In this document: positions 35,164-43,859 of the stretch, in pieces
Numbering within the stretch: position 1 is the stretch's first letter
Layout of the letters: the number at the start of each line of letters is the position of its first letter
Assembly (NCBI RefSeq): GCF_000175615.1
Contig: NZ_ACVO01000005.1
Coordinates: 124,001-188,000 of the forward strand
Source of the DNA: Rothia mucilaginosa ATCC 25296
GTDB lineage: Bacteria > Actinomycetota > Actinomycetes > Actinomycetales > Micrococcaceae
Reading direction: 5' to 3'
DNA: 64,000 bases
The notes under the pieces: generated by a model
Told to the model about the DNA's origin: nothing
What the model saw: the letters and a program-made list of their open reading frames with translations, nothing else
The model's database searches: none
Made by a program: the position numbers and the translations under genes

Positions 35164-35790
35164 TTAGAGAACCTCAACCACCTCGACGCCCTCATCTTCA
35201 AGTTCGGCAACCACGTCGTCGAGCTTGTCCTCGTGCACGGGCGCGGTCAGGTCAACCAGAACGCGAGTCTCGTAGCCTGCATCGACCGCATCGCGAGCGG
35301 TTGCCGACACGCAATAATCGGTGGCGATACCGACAACATCGACGAACTCGATACCGTGCTCATCCAGCCACTCCGACAGGGGAGTCTGCGGGCCGTCCTC
35401 GGACGCATCCGCACCAGGCTCGTGCTCGCCGGTTGCGACCTCATCCTCGGGGGCGAGAAGACCCTCAAAACCCGAGTAGGCTGCCTCGAAGCGGCCCTTG
35501 CGGAAGTACGCCTCAATGTAGTCGGTGTCCAGGTTCTCGTGAATCTGCGAGCCTTCGCTCTTGGCGACGCAGTGCACCGGCCAGGAGTCAACGTAGTCGG
35601 GGGTGTCAGAGAAGTGCGAGCCCGGATCGATATGCCAGTCCTGGGTGGCGACAATCGCGTCGTAGCGGTGGTGGTTGTTCTCCACGTATTCGCTAATCAG
35701 TGCGGCAACGTCCGCACCGCGCTCGGTGGCGAGGGCGCCGCCGGCGCAGAAATCGTTCTGCACGTCAACAATAATCAGTGCCTTAGACAT
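35164..35790 (-). CDS. pncA: Nicotinamidase
   Basis: A 208-residue isochorismatase-fold amidase that hydrolyses nicotinamide to nicotinate in NAD salvage; in mycobacteria it also activates pyrazinamide. The catalytic triad is visible: Asp9 (IVDVQNDF), Lys98 (YFRKGRFEAAYSGF) and Cys160 (GIATDYCVSATA). Metal ligands Asp51, His53 and His59 are in ATQDWHIDPGSHF. A short acidic insertion (about 114-133) makes it slightly longer than the mycobacterial enzyme. It is downstream of pncB on the same strand with a 74-base gap. Confidence 0.96.
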   Translation of the reverse strand: MSKALIIVDVQNDFCAGGALATERGADVAALISEYVENNHHRYDAIVATQDWHIDPGSHFSDTPDYVDSWPVHCVAKSEGSQIHENLDTDYIEAYFRKGRFEAAYSGFEGLLAPEDEVATGEHEPGADASEDGPQTPLSEWLDEHGIEFVDVVGIATDYCVSATARDAVDAGYETRVLVDLTAPVHEDKLDDVVAELEDEGVEVVEVL

Positions 35791-35864
35791 GTCTGTCCTT
35801 TACAAGTAGGAATGAGTTTTCACTCTGATTCGCCAGGTGAAAAACAGTATCTCAGAAGGGTGGT

Positions 35865-37163
35865 TTAGATGAATTCGGTCGGAATGATCGGCTCACCCTC
35901 CGAGAGGCGGTGGGCAGCTTCGGGAAGCTCAGCCAGGGATGCTACGTGGCGGGCGGTTGCGCGGCGCACACCTTCCTCACCGGTGAAGCCGGGGAGCAGC
36001 TCGCCGTTGCGGACGAAGTCCACCATGAGCGGGCGGGTGCCCTCGAGCAGGTTCGGGTCCTCGTGGGTGCCCAGAACCTCGGCGGTCGCAATGCCCATGC
36101 TGTTGAGGCGGCGGGCCGCACGCTTGGCGCCACCGATGGACGCCTTGCCAGCCGACGCCTTAGCGACCGGCTGCATTTCACCGGCGGAGTTCTCACGCTC
36201 AACGACCTTGTACACCATGGAGGAGGTCGGCGCGCCGGAACCGGTGACCAGCTTGGTGCCCACGCCGTAGGAGTCCACGGGTGCTGCCGCCAGGGATGCG
36301 ATGGCGTACTCGTCCAGGTCGCTGGTGACGGTGATCTTGGTGTGGGTGTTGCCGAGCGAGTCGAGCAGTTCACGCACACGTGCCGCGGTGGCGACCAGGT
36401 CGCCGGAGTCCAGGCGCACGCCGCCAAGCTCTTCGCCCGCGAGTTCCACGCCGAGGCGGACCGCCTCGTCCACGTTGTAGGTGTCGACGAGCAGGGTGGT
36501 GCGGGCGCCGAGGGAACGCAGCTGCGCCTCGAACGCTTCACGTTCGCTGTCGTGCAGCAGGGTGAACGCGTGGGCGCTGGTGCCGATGGTGTGCAGGCCG
36601 TAGCGCAGGCCAGCCTCCAGGTTGGAGGTGCCCGCGAAGCCGGCAATCACGGCGGCGCGTGCGGCGGAGACGGCGGCGCGTTCGTGGGCGCGGCGCGAAC
36701 CCATTTCGAGGCAGGGGCGGTTGCCAGCGGCTGCGCTCATGCGGGAGGCGGCGCTCGCCACGGCGGAGTCAAAGTTCAGGATGGACAGCAGGTAGGTTTC
36801 GAGGACGCATGCTTCGGCGAAGGTGCCTTCGACCTGCATGACGGGGGAGTGGGGGAAGAACGCTTCGCCTTCTGCGTAGCCGCGGATGTTGCCGCTGAAG
36901 GTGAAGGATTCGAGGTAGGAGAGGGTTTCTTTGTTGACGATGTTGCGGGAGGAGAGGAAGGAGAGTTCTTCGTCGTTGAAGCGGAAGTTAGCGAGGCCTT
37001 CGAGGAATCGGCCGGTGCCTGCGAGGACGCCGTAGCGGCGGCCTGCGGGCAGGCGGCGGGTGAAGACTTCGAAGGTGCACTTACGGTTGGCTGCGCCGGA
37101 GGCGAGTGCCGCCTGGAGCATGGTCAGTTCGTAGTGGTCGGTGAGAAGGGAAGTAGTAGCCAT
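35865..37163 (-). CDS. pncB: Nicotinate phosphoribosyltransferase
   Basis: The 432-residue enzyme joins nicotinate to phosphoribosyl pyrophosphate to give nicotinate mononucleotide, the step after PncA. Family sequence includes LLTDHYELTMLQAAL at the start, FEVFTRRLPAGR, EMGSRRAHERAAV and VRLDSGDLVATAARVRELLD. I start at the ATG complementary to 37161-37163; an upstream in-frame extension to 37217 has no family sequence. There is no ribosome-binding site; TACAAT lies six bases before the ATG, so the message may be leaderless. Confidence 0.95.
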   Translation of the reverse strand: MATTSLLTDHYELTMLQAALASGAANRKCTFEVFTRRLPAGRRYGVLAGTGRFLEGLANFRFNDEELSFLSSRNIVNKETLSYLESFTFSGNIRGYAEGEAFFPHSPVMQVEGTFAEACVLETYLLSILNFDSAVASAASRMSAAAGNRPCLEMGSRRAHERAAVSAARAAVIAGFAGTSNLEAGLRYGLHTIGTSAHAFTLLHDSEREAFEAQLRSLGARTTLLVDTYNVDEAVRLGVELAGEELGGVRLDSGDLVATAARVRELLDSLGNTHTKITVTSDLDEYAIASLAAAPVDSYGVGTKLVTGSGAPTSSMVYKVVERENSAGEMQPVAKASAGKASIGGAKRAARRLNSMGIATAEVLGTHEDPNLLEGTRPLMVDFVRNGELLPGFTGEEGVRRATARHVASLAELPEAAHRLSEGEPIIPTEFI

Positions 37164-37169
37164 GTGTTT

Positions 37170-37175
37170 ATTGTA
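37170..37175 (-). promoter_or_regulatory. Possible -10 element of pncB
   Basis: On the minus strand TACAAT is followed by AAACAC and the ATG of pncB. It fits a -10 box for a leaderless transcript. A TTGACA further up is 36 bases away, too far to be its -35. Confidence 0.4.
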
Positions 37176-37358
37176 GTGGGGGATTAGGGTATTTTTCCTC
37201 TTGAGTCGGCGTGTCAATCACTACATAAAGTATTCTTGACTCTAAGTGCTGTAGTATGACAAATTACCAGCACTCTGTGCGGGAGCAACACCGGAGCTAC
37301 ACAGGGGCAACACATACCCGCCCGTATAATCAAAGGGAACCGGCCGCAAAGGAAACCA

Positions 37359-37679
37359 ATGAACACTACCGCCGTGACCCTCTCCACCGGAACCCTCGAG
37401 GACACCGACCTCGACACCGCCCTGGAGAACATCCTCGCCACAGACACCCCCTGGAAAGTCATCGTCTGGAACGACCCCGTCAACCTCATGACCTACGTGT
37501 CCTACGTCTTCCGCAGCCATTTTGGCTACTCCCGCGCCCGCGCAGAAGAGCTCATGCTGCAGGTGCACAACAACGGCAAGGCAATCGTCTTCACCGGCTC
37601 GCGCGAAGACGCCGAAAAACACACCCAGGCAATGCACGCCTGGGGTCTGCTGGCAACCTTCGAGAAAGTAGAAAACTAA
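37359..37679 (+). CDS. clpS: ATP-dependent Clp protease adaptor ClpS
   Basis: A 106-residue adaptor that delivers N-degron substrates to the Clp unfoldase. Family motifs are WKVIVWNDPVNLMTYVSYVF, the HxxG-like VHNNGKAIVFTGSREDAE, and the C-terminal helix. The N-terminal 30 residues are a flexible extension. AAAGGA precedes the ATG. It is coupled to the DUF2017 gene by a one-base overlap (TAATG), a pairing conserved in actinobacteria. Confidence 0.95.
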   Translation: MNTTAVTLSTGTLEDTDLDTALENILATDTPWKVIVWNDPVNLMTYVSYVFRSHFGYSRARAEELMLQVHNNGKAIVFTGSREDAEKHTQAMHAWGLLATFEKVEN

Positions 37680-38305
37680 TGGCGCGACCCTTCCGCCGCA
37701 CCCCCGGAGGCTACACCGCCTCCTTCGAACCCGCCGAACGCGACCTGATCCGCGAACTCGCCGAAGACGTGCGCGCGCTACTGCGCCCGGCAGATACCAC
37801 CGCCGACGGCGGCACCGTCGACCCGCTGGAGGCGCTGGTCGGCATCACCGAAAACCCTACCATCCCCGCTGATAGCGCCGTAGCACGCCTGCTCCCCGCC
37901 GCAAGCAGCGACGACGAGGCCGCCACCGAATACCGCCGCTACACCGAACGCGACCTGCGCGAAACCAAACGCGCGAACCTCGCCATGCTCGCCTTCGACA
38001 TTGAATCCAGCGACCTGCGCCTGAACGAAGAACACGCCCGCGCCTGGGCTGCCGCGCTCGGTGATATTCGCCTGGTGCTCGCCGACCGCCTCTACATTGT
38101 GGACGAAGACACCGCAGAAGATATTGCGGCGTTCACCGACCCTTCCGAGATCGAGACCCAAGAAGAGTACATGGCTGTGGTGTACAACTTCGTCTCCTGG
38201 GTTCAGGACTCGCTCATGCTCGCCATGCTCGACGGGCTGGACGACGAAGAAACGACCGGCGGAGTATTTGGCGGGGCAAATGGCGGGGAAAAAGAGCAAG
38301 AATAG
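37679..38305 (+). CDS. DUF2017 family protein
   Basis: A 208-residue protein beginning MARPFRRTPGGYTASFEPAERDL, the DUF2017 pattern. It is acidic and mainly helical; LRLNEEHARAWAAALGDIRLVL is the conserved core. Function is unknown; it is almost always placed between clpS and murI in actinobacteria, which suggests a link to Clp proteolysis or the cell wall but no direct evidence. Its start overlaps the clpS stop codon. Confidence 0.88.
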   Translation: MARPFRRTPGGYTASFEPAERDLIRELAEDVRALLRPADTTADGGTVDPLEALVGITENPTIPADSAVARLLPAASSDDEAATEYRRYTERDLRETKRANLAMLAFDIESSDLRLNEEHARAWAAALGDIRLVLADRLYIVDEDTAEDIAAFTDPSEIETQEEYMAVVYNFVSWVQDSLMLAMLDGLDDEETTGGVFGGANGGEKEQE

Positions 38306-38459
38306 AACGAATTTTTCGAATTACCCCTCAAACTATCGTCATATACAACCACATAATGGTGGTTCTCGACTCATCTAACCGCTCAACGGACTAAAAGGGT
38401 AACCTTAGCGAGTTAGCATAGAACGTGGTACCCGACCGATAACGAAGTGTAGGTGACAC

Positions 38460-39512
38460 ATGAGTGACAGCATCGACGCAACAAATCCCTACCGTGCCCG
38501 CACCCCCTGGGGAAGCCCCGCGCCCGTAGGCCCCACCGCCGCGGCACCCATCGGCGTCTTCGACTCCGGCGTTGGCGGACTCACCGTGGCACGCGCCATC
38601 ATGGACCAGCTGCCTCACGAACGCATCATCTACGTCGGCGACACCGCCCACGGCCCCTACGGCCCCCTCAAAATCGCAGAAGTACGCGCCAACGCCCTGC
38701 GCATCATGGACGAACTCGTCGACTCTGGCGTGAAAATGCTCGTCATCGCCTGCAACACCGCCTCCGCAGCGGTGCTCCGCGACGCCCGCGAACGCTACAC
38801 CCGCCAGTACGGCATCCCCGTCATCGAGGTGATTCAGCCTGCCGCCCGCCGTGCGCTCGCCGCAACCCGCAACCGCAAGATTGGCGTGATTGCGACGGAG
38901 GCGACCGTCACCTCCCGCGCCTACGAGGACACTTTCGCGATCACCCCGAACCTTGAGGTGCACTCGGTGGCGTGCCCGCGCTTCGTGGAGTTCGTGGAGA
39001 AGGGCATTACCTCCGGCCCCGAGCTGCTGGAGACCGCCCGCGAGTACCTGCAGCCGCTCAAGGACGCCGGCGTGGACACCCTTGTGCTTGGCTGTACTCA
39101 CTACCCGCTGCTGGCCGGCGTGATTTCCTACATTATGGGCGAGGACGTCACCCTGGTTTCCTCCGCGGATGAGACCGCGAAGGACGTGTACCGCGAACTG
39201 CTCAACCACGCCATTGAAAGCCCGGTCCCCGCGGAAAACCCGCACCACGAATTCCTCGCCACCGGCGAATCTGAGACGTTCTCGCAGCTAGCACGCCGCT
39301 TCCTCGGCCCCGAGGTCACCAACGTGCGCCACACCAGCTCCGTGGCGGAACGCTACCCGACCGGCTCGCTGGCGGCACTCACCCCCGAAATGCTTGCGGC
39401 ACACCGCAGCATCACCCTCGACGAATCGGCAGATCCTGCAGAGGCAGCACACACTGTCGCGGGCACCGAATTTTCTGGCACCACCCCTAAGGACGACACC
39501 TCATGCGTCTAA
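38460..39512 (+). CDS. murI: Glutamate racemase
   Basis: A 350-residue cofactor-independent racemase that supplies D-glutamate for peptidoglycan. The substrate-binding start is [17 protein letters not shown]; the two catalytic cysteines are in [11 protein letters not shown] and LGCTHYPLL. It is about 70-80 residues longer than the usual enzyme, owing to an N-terminal stretch of some 28 residues and a C-terminal tail after [11 protein letters not shown]. It overlaps the MBL hydrolase gene by ten bases. Confidence 0.95.
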   Translation: MSDSIDATNPYRARTPWGSPAPVGPTAAAPIGVFDSGVGGLTVARAIMDQLPHERIIYVGDTAHGPYGPLKIAEVRANALRIMDELVDSGVKMLVIACNTASAAVLRDARERYTRQYGIPVIEVIQPAARRALAATRNRKIGVIATEATVTSRAYEDTFAITPNLEVHSVACPRFVEFVEKGITSGPELLETAREYLQPLKDAGVDTLVLGCTHYPLLAGVISYIMGEDVTLVSSADETAKDVYRELLNHAIESPVPAENPHHEFLATGESETFSQLARRFLGPEVTNVRHTSSVAERYPTGSLAALTPEMLAAHRSITLDESADPAEAAHTVAGTEFSGTTPKDDTSCV

Positions 39513-40396
39513 CCGTTATCGGTTGCACGGGCTCCTTTCCCGGCCCCGTCTCACCGGCTAGTTGCTACATGCTCACCGCCACGGACTTCGCGGGTCGAAC
39601 CTGGCGCATCATCATGGACATGGGCAACGGCTCCCTCGGCATGCTCCAGCGCCATATCGATCTGAGCGATATCGACGCGATTCTGATTTCGCACCTGCAC
39701 CCGGACCACTGCATCGACCTGTCCGGTCTGCACGTGGCGGTCAAGTGGGATCCGCGCGGCTGGCCCAAGGGCCGCATTCCGCTGTACGGTCCCGCCGCGA
39801 TTAACGAGTACCTTTCAGCGACTCACGGCCTGGACCCGGATCCGGGCATGAGCACCGAGTTCGAGTACCACACCTGGACTGAGGGTGAGCCCGTGCAGAT
39901 TGGCCCCTTCCGCGTGGAGCCGTTCCGCGTGGTTCACCCCTCGAAGGACCCGTACGCCCTGCGCATCACCTGCAACGACCGCGAGGGCCACACCGTGTTC
40001 TCGTACTCGGGCGATACCGACCTGTGCGAGGGCCTGGTCAAGGCTGCGCGCGGCGCTGACCTGTTCCTCTGCGAGGCAGCCTACCAGGAGGGTCGCGACG
40101 ACGCCCTGCGCGGTATTCACCTGACCGGCAAACGCGCCGGCGAAGCCGCCACGGAGGCGGGCGTGCGTAACCTGCTACTGACCCACTTGCCCGTGTGGAA
40201 CGACCCGGACATCGCCCGCGCGGAGGCGCGCAGTGCCTTCTCCGGCCCGGTCGGCATTGCCGAAATGGCGGCAAGCTACCGCATCTACCCGCGCCCGACA
40301 GAGGCTCACCCGGTCACGTCCACCCTGAACGTGGTGGAGGTGCTTGACCCGCCGCTGAACACCGCGATTGCGCTCCCTAAACCAGAGCTGGACTAG
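39503..40396 (+). CDS. MBL-fold metal-dependent hydrolase
   Basis: A 297-residue metallo-beta-lactamase-fold protein with the metal motif [13 protein letters not shown] and a later [11 protein letters not shown] aspartate. Cyclic phosphodiesterases and RNase Z-like enzymes share this fold; the actual substrate is not known. The ATG at 39503 lies inside the end of murI, with AAGGA upstream. The murI - MBL - rph - rdgB order is common in actinobacteria, so a role with RNA processing genes is plausible. Confidence 0.88.
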   Translation: MRLTVIGCTGSFPGPVSPASCYMLTATDFAGRTWRIIMDMGNGSLGMLQRHIDLSDIDAILISHLHPDHCIDLSGLHVAVKWDPRGWPKGRIPLYGPAAINEYLSATHGLDPDPGMSTEFEYHTWTEGEPVQIGPFRVEPFRVVHPSKDPYALRITCNDREGHTVFSYSGDTDLCEGLVKAARGADLFLCEAAYQEGRDDALRGIHLTGKRAGEAATEAGVRNLLLTHLPVWNDPDIARAEARSAFSGPVGIAEMAASYRIYPRPTEAHPVTSTLNVVEVLDPPLNTAIALPKPELD

Positions 40397-40538
40397 GCGA
40401 AGCCCAAGCTGGACTAGACCAAACCCGAGCTAGGCTAAAACAAACTGGACTAGTGCAAACTGCACTCAGCCTCGCCCACTTTTCGACATAGATTCAACAG
40501 ACAGACACAGATCCCGCAGACAGATTCAAGGAGAACCC

Positions 40539-41270
40539 ATGACTGCAACCCGCGAAGACGGCCGCGCCCTCAACGAACTGCGCCCCATCACCATTACCCG
40601 CGGCTGGTCCCGCAATGCTGAGGGTTCCGCCCTCATCGAGTTCGGCAACACCCGCGTGCTGTGCACTGCATCCTTCACCGAGGGTGTGCCGCGCTGGCTC
40701 AAGGGCGAAGGTAAGGGCTGGGTGACCGCCGAGTACGCGATGCTGCCGCGCGCCACCAACACCCGTTCTTCGCGCGAGTCGCTGAAGGGCCGCGTGGGCG
40801 GCCGCACCCACGAGATTTCTCGCCTGATTGGTCGCTCCCTGCGTGCGGTCATCAACATGGATGAGCTGGGCGAGAACACCATCGTGCTCGACTGTGACGT
40901 TCTGCAGGCTGACGGCGGCACCCGCACCGCTTCTATTACCGGCGCGTACGTGGCGCTGGCTGACGCTATTTCCTGGGCGAAGGAGCAGAAGATTCTGCCC
41001 GCTAAGGCGAACCCGCTGATTGATTCGGTGTCCGCAATTTCGGTGGGCATTATTGACGGCACCCCCATGCTGGACCTGCCCTACACCGAAGACGTGCGCG
41101 CCGAGACCGACATGAACGTGGTCGTCACCGGCAGCGGTAAGTTTGTTGAGGTTCAGGGCACCGCCGAGGGTGTGCCTTTCGACCGCGACGAACTCAACAG
41201 CCTGCTCGACCTGGCGCTGGAAGGCACCGCTGAGCTGGCTCAGATTCAGCGTGAAGCACTGGCACACTAA
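40539..41270 (+). CDS. rph: Ribonuclease PH
   Basis: A 243-residue phosphorolytic 3'-5' exoribonuclease that trims tRNA 3' ends, forming a hexameric ring. Family sequence includes [53 protein letters not shown] and [17 protein letters not shown]. The ATG at 40539 has CAAGGAG. It is followed by rdgB after 38 bases. Confidence 0.97.
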   Translation: MTATREDGRALNELRPITITRGWSRNAEGSALIEFGNTRVLCTASFTEGVPRWLKGEGKGWVTAEYAMLPRATNTRSSRESLKGRVGGRTHEISRLIGRSLRAVINMDELGENTIVLDCDVLQADGGTRTASITGAYVALADAISWAKEQKILPAKANPLIDSVSAISVGIIDGTPMLDLPYTEDVRAETDMNVVVTGSGKFVEVQGTAEGVPFDRDELNSLLDLALEGTAELAQIQREALAH

Positions 41271-41308
41271 CCCGTCCCAGTAACTAGTTCCGTCAACAAG
41301 GAGAAACT

Positions 41309-41965
41309 ATGGCAGACGCAAAGATTGTTCTGGCAAGCCACAATAAGGGCAAGCTCAAGGAACTGCGCGAAATTCTGCGCGGACGCATTGACGGCCTGGA
41401 CGTTGACACCCAGGTGGTTGACGCCTCCAGCGTGAACGCCCCCGATGTTCCCGAGACCGGCGTGACCTTCGCTGAGAACTCCCTGCTGAAGGCGCGCGCT
41501 GTTGCCGAGGCAACCGGCCTGGTCGCTATTGCTGACGATTCCGGTCTGTCTGTGGATGTGCTCAACGGCGCTCCCGGTATTTTCTCGGCGCGCTGGGCGG
41601 GTCGCCACGGCGATGATTCCGCGAACCTGAATCTGCTGCTGGCTCAGCTGAGCGATATTCCTGCCGAGCACCGCGGCGCGAAGTTCTGCTGCGCGGCGTC
41701 GGTTGCCGCCCCGAGCGGTTTTGAGGCGGTTGAGTACGGCGAGCTGCCCGGTGAGCTGCTGACCGCACCGGCGGGGGAGGGCGGCTTCGGTTACGACCCG
41801 ATTCTGCGCCCCGTGGAACTGAACGGTGAGAACGCCCTGTACGAGGGGCAGTACGCTGGCAAGTCTTGCGCTGAGATTCCCGCCGAGATTAAGAACTCGA
41901 TTAGCCACCGTGCGCGTGCTTTTGAGGCGCTGATTCCTCAGATTGCGGCGGCGCTGACCTCCTAA
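41309..41965 (+). CDS. rdgB: XTP/dITP diphosphatase (RdgB/HAM1)
   Basis: A 218-residue house-cleaning enzyme that hydrolyses dITP, XTP and other non-canonical purine nucleotides. The N-terminal signature is VLASHNKGKLKELREIL, metal and substrate residues are in ADDSGLSVDVLNGAPG and GFGYDPI, and ISHRARAFEAL closes the fold. CAAGGAG precedes the ATG. It pairs with rph as in many bacteria. Confidence 0.97.
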   Translation: MADAKIVLASHNKGKLKELREILRGRIDGLDVDTQVVDASSVNAPDVPETGVTFAENSLLKARAVAEATGLVAIADDSGLSVDVLNGAPGIFSARWAGRHGDDSANLNLLLAQLSDIPAEHRGAKFCCAASVAAPSGFEAVEYGELPGELLTAPAGEGGFGYDPILRPVELNGENALYEGQYAGKSCAEIPAEIKNSISHRARAFEALIPQIAAALTS

Positions 41966-42274
41966 AATCGCTGTCTAAAACCGTCGCTGAGGTGCCAGAG
42001 CATACTCACTGTGCCGCTCTGTTGGGTGAAAACGCGGGGGTTGGGTACGATTTTTTCGTGCATCCCCCTAAAATCCCCCACAGGGATACCAATTAAGGGC
42101 ACAATAGGTAGAGAAGCTTTACCTCAAGGTTAGTGGCACCAAAGAAAAACTCGTCTGCTGAAGGTACCTTCGGCAGACGAGTTTTGCTATTGAAGAGCCT
42201 TTTAGCGGGGCATCTGCCCGACGCTTGCTGTCACCGACCGCGGTAGAAAAACCTGCAGCGAAAGAGACACACCG
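41966..42274 (+). other. Gap after rdgB
   Basis: About 310 bases; it contains the terminator at 42148-42183 and an AT-rich stretch (42045-42110). No gene or clear promoter is seen; GAAAGAGA before 42275 is the next ribosome-binding site. Confidence 0.45.
42148..42183. terminator. Terminator after rdgB
   Basis: AACTCGTCTGC (42148-42158) pairs with GCAGACGAGTT (42173-42183) with inner AAGGT/ACCTT, followed by TTGCT and preceded by AAAGAAA. The stem can work in both directions. Confidence 0.88.
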
Positions 42275-43504
42275 ATGCTCATCCTTCTTCTGCTGATGGC
42301 ACTCGCCCTTGCCGCCGGATGCTGGGCGTACTCCTACGTGTGGCGCGGACTGAACCGCCGCGTCATTGCCGCCGTGAAGGTGGTCGATCCGATGATTACG
42401 CTCGGCCCGTACGTCATGGCGGCGTGGGTGGCGTTCATGGCTCTAATCGCCACGAATATCTGGGCGACCGGCACCCTGCACACTGTGCTGACGATTATTT
42501 TCTGCGTGGTTGCCGCAGGTTGCCTCGGCTGGGCTGGATTCTGGTTGCTCATGCACTGCCTGGGCGGGCAGACCCCGGGCAAACGCCCGATGTGGTGGCG
42601 CGAGGCGGTTGCCGCGAAGTTCGCCTGGCGTAACCTCTCGCGCATGCCCGCCTACCTGGGTGCTCGCACCAGCATCCTGCCGGTGGAGAACCCGCACCTG
42701 ACCAAGCCGTATTCGGGGTCGTGGACTCGCCCGCTCGGTGCGACCATGCCCGGGTACAGCTCCAACGGCGAGTTTATTGAGGGCTTTGACGAGTTCGGTC
42801 GTAAGATGCCTCATATCTACCCTGTAGGCCCTGAACCGACCATTTTTGAGATGGCGCGCTGGGGTAAGTCGGTGAGCTCCGATCAGTTGCTGACGACCTT
42901 CCTGCCGACCGCTCCGTTCGAGCGTCTGCGTCTGCCCGGCACCATGACGGGCCCCTTCACCTTTGCGGGGGAGGTGCCGCACGGTGCGGTGACGAAGTGG
43001 CCTCGCCGCAGCGGTGCAAACCGCGCCTTTGGCTCCTACGCTCGTCTGGGCGAAATCACCGAACGCAAGGTGGAGCTGCTGGTCGACCACCGCCTCATTG
43101 CGGCACTGCAGACCACCCGTGAAAGCTACGAACGCCGACACAGCTGGATGCTCGCCTTCACCGATATCGCAGACGGCGACTTCACGATGGACGCCGATGA
43201 GAACGGCAACCTGCGCATCACCTTCGGCATGGTCACCGAGGGCTACGAGACTCCGTGGGTCTTCACCAGCACCCTGAAAGACAGCCCGCGCCTGCGCCGC
43301 AAGGTACGCCACGCCATGAGGGAACGCCGCGTCCTCAAGCAGAGCAGCGGCGAGCTGATGGACTGGTACTTCGTGCCGAAGCTCAGCGAATTCCCGCACG
43401 GCCCGGTCACGAATGAGCTTCCCGAAGAGTTCTACTTCAAGTCCAATATCATGGTCACGAACCGTCACGAGAGCTCCTCGCGCGCCTCGGGTGAGGCTCA
43501 CTAG
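42275..43504 (+). CDS. Unrecognised membrane protein
   Basis: A 409-residue protein with three N-terminal membrane helices (about residues 1-22, 46-66 and 70-96) and a soluble domain of about 300 residues that I do not recognise. The soluble part has many aromatic and basic residues (MARWGKSVSSDQLLTTF, FGSYARLGEITERKVELL, SWMLAFTDIADGDFTMD) and ends in a hydrophilic Ser-rich tail. No catalytic motif is evident. GAAAGAGA lies upstream of the ATG. It stands alone between two terminators. Confidence 0.8.
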   Translation: MLILLLLMALALAAGCWAYSYVWRGLNRRVIAAVKVVDPMITLGPYVMAAWVAFMALIATNIWATGTLHTVLTIIFCVVAAGCLGWAGFWLLMHCLGGQTPGKRPMWWREAVAAKFAWRNLSRMPAYLGARTSILPVENPHLTKPYSGSWTRPLGATMPGYSSNGEFIEGFDEFGRKMPHIYPVGPEPTIFEMARWGKSVSSDQLLTTFLPTAPFERLRLPGTMTGPFTFAGEVPHGAVTKWPRRSGANRAFGSYARLGEITERKVELLVDHRLIAALQTTRESYERRHSWMLAFTDIADGDFTMDADENGNLRITFGMVTEGYETPWVFTSTLKDSPRLRRKVRHAMRERRVLKQSSGELMDWYFVPKLSEFPHGPVTNELPEEFYFKSNIMVTNRHESSSRASGEAH

Positions 43505-43859
43505 GGCAGTGCCACTGCTATGAGGCGCCCAGAGTGGACATCTCAGAAATGCATCCTAAAAATTCAGACATCCACAGATACTCACACGCCGGCTGCTACT
43601 CCATAGGGGAGTGGCAGCCGGTGCTTTTCTGCTGTTTCATTCTCTCGGCAGCGTCTAATAACGGTACAGAGAGCCTCATGACGGCGCAGGCAGAAGCGGG
43701 CAACAAGCCACGATAGAATAGAAACTTAGAGCACTATGAGCGCAAGCCCGGGGCATTTTTTCTCCCTTCTGCGAGCTTGCCGTGCTGAGACCTCTGCAGA
43801 GCATATTTGCAGAGACACCTGCAGAGAACACACAGTCATCACTTGCCGAAAGGATTCCC
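43505..43859 (+). other. Gap upstream of the topoisomerase B gene
   Basis: About 355 bases. It has the terminator at 43589-43621 and, just before the start, three TGCAGAG direct repeats (43795-43801, 43808-43814, 43820-43826). TAGAAT at 43714-43719 may be a -10 box. An in-frame extension of the topoisomerase gene through here is unlikely. Confidence 0.45.
43589..43621 (+). terminator. Terminator after the unknown membrane protein
   Basis: CCGGCTGCTACTC (43589-43601) pairs with GAGTGGCAGCCGG (43609-43621), one G-T pair, then TGCTTTTCTG. Confidence 0.88.
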
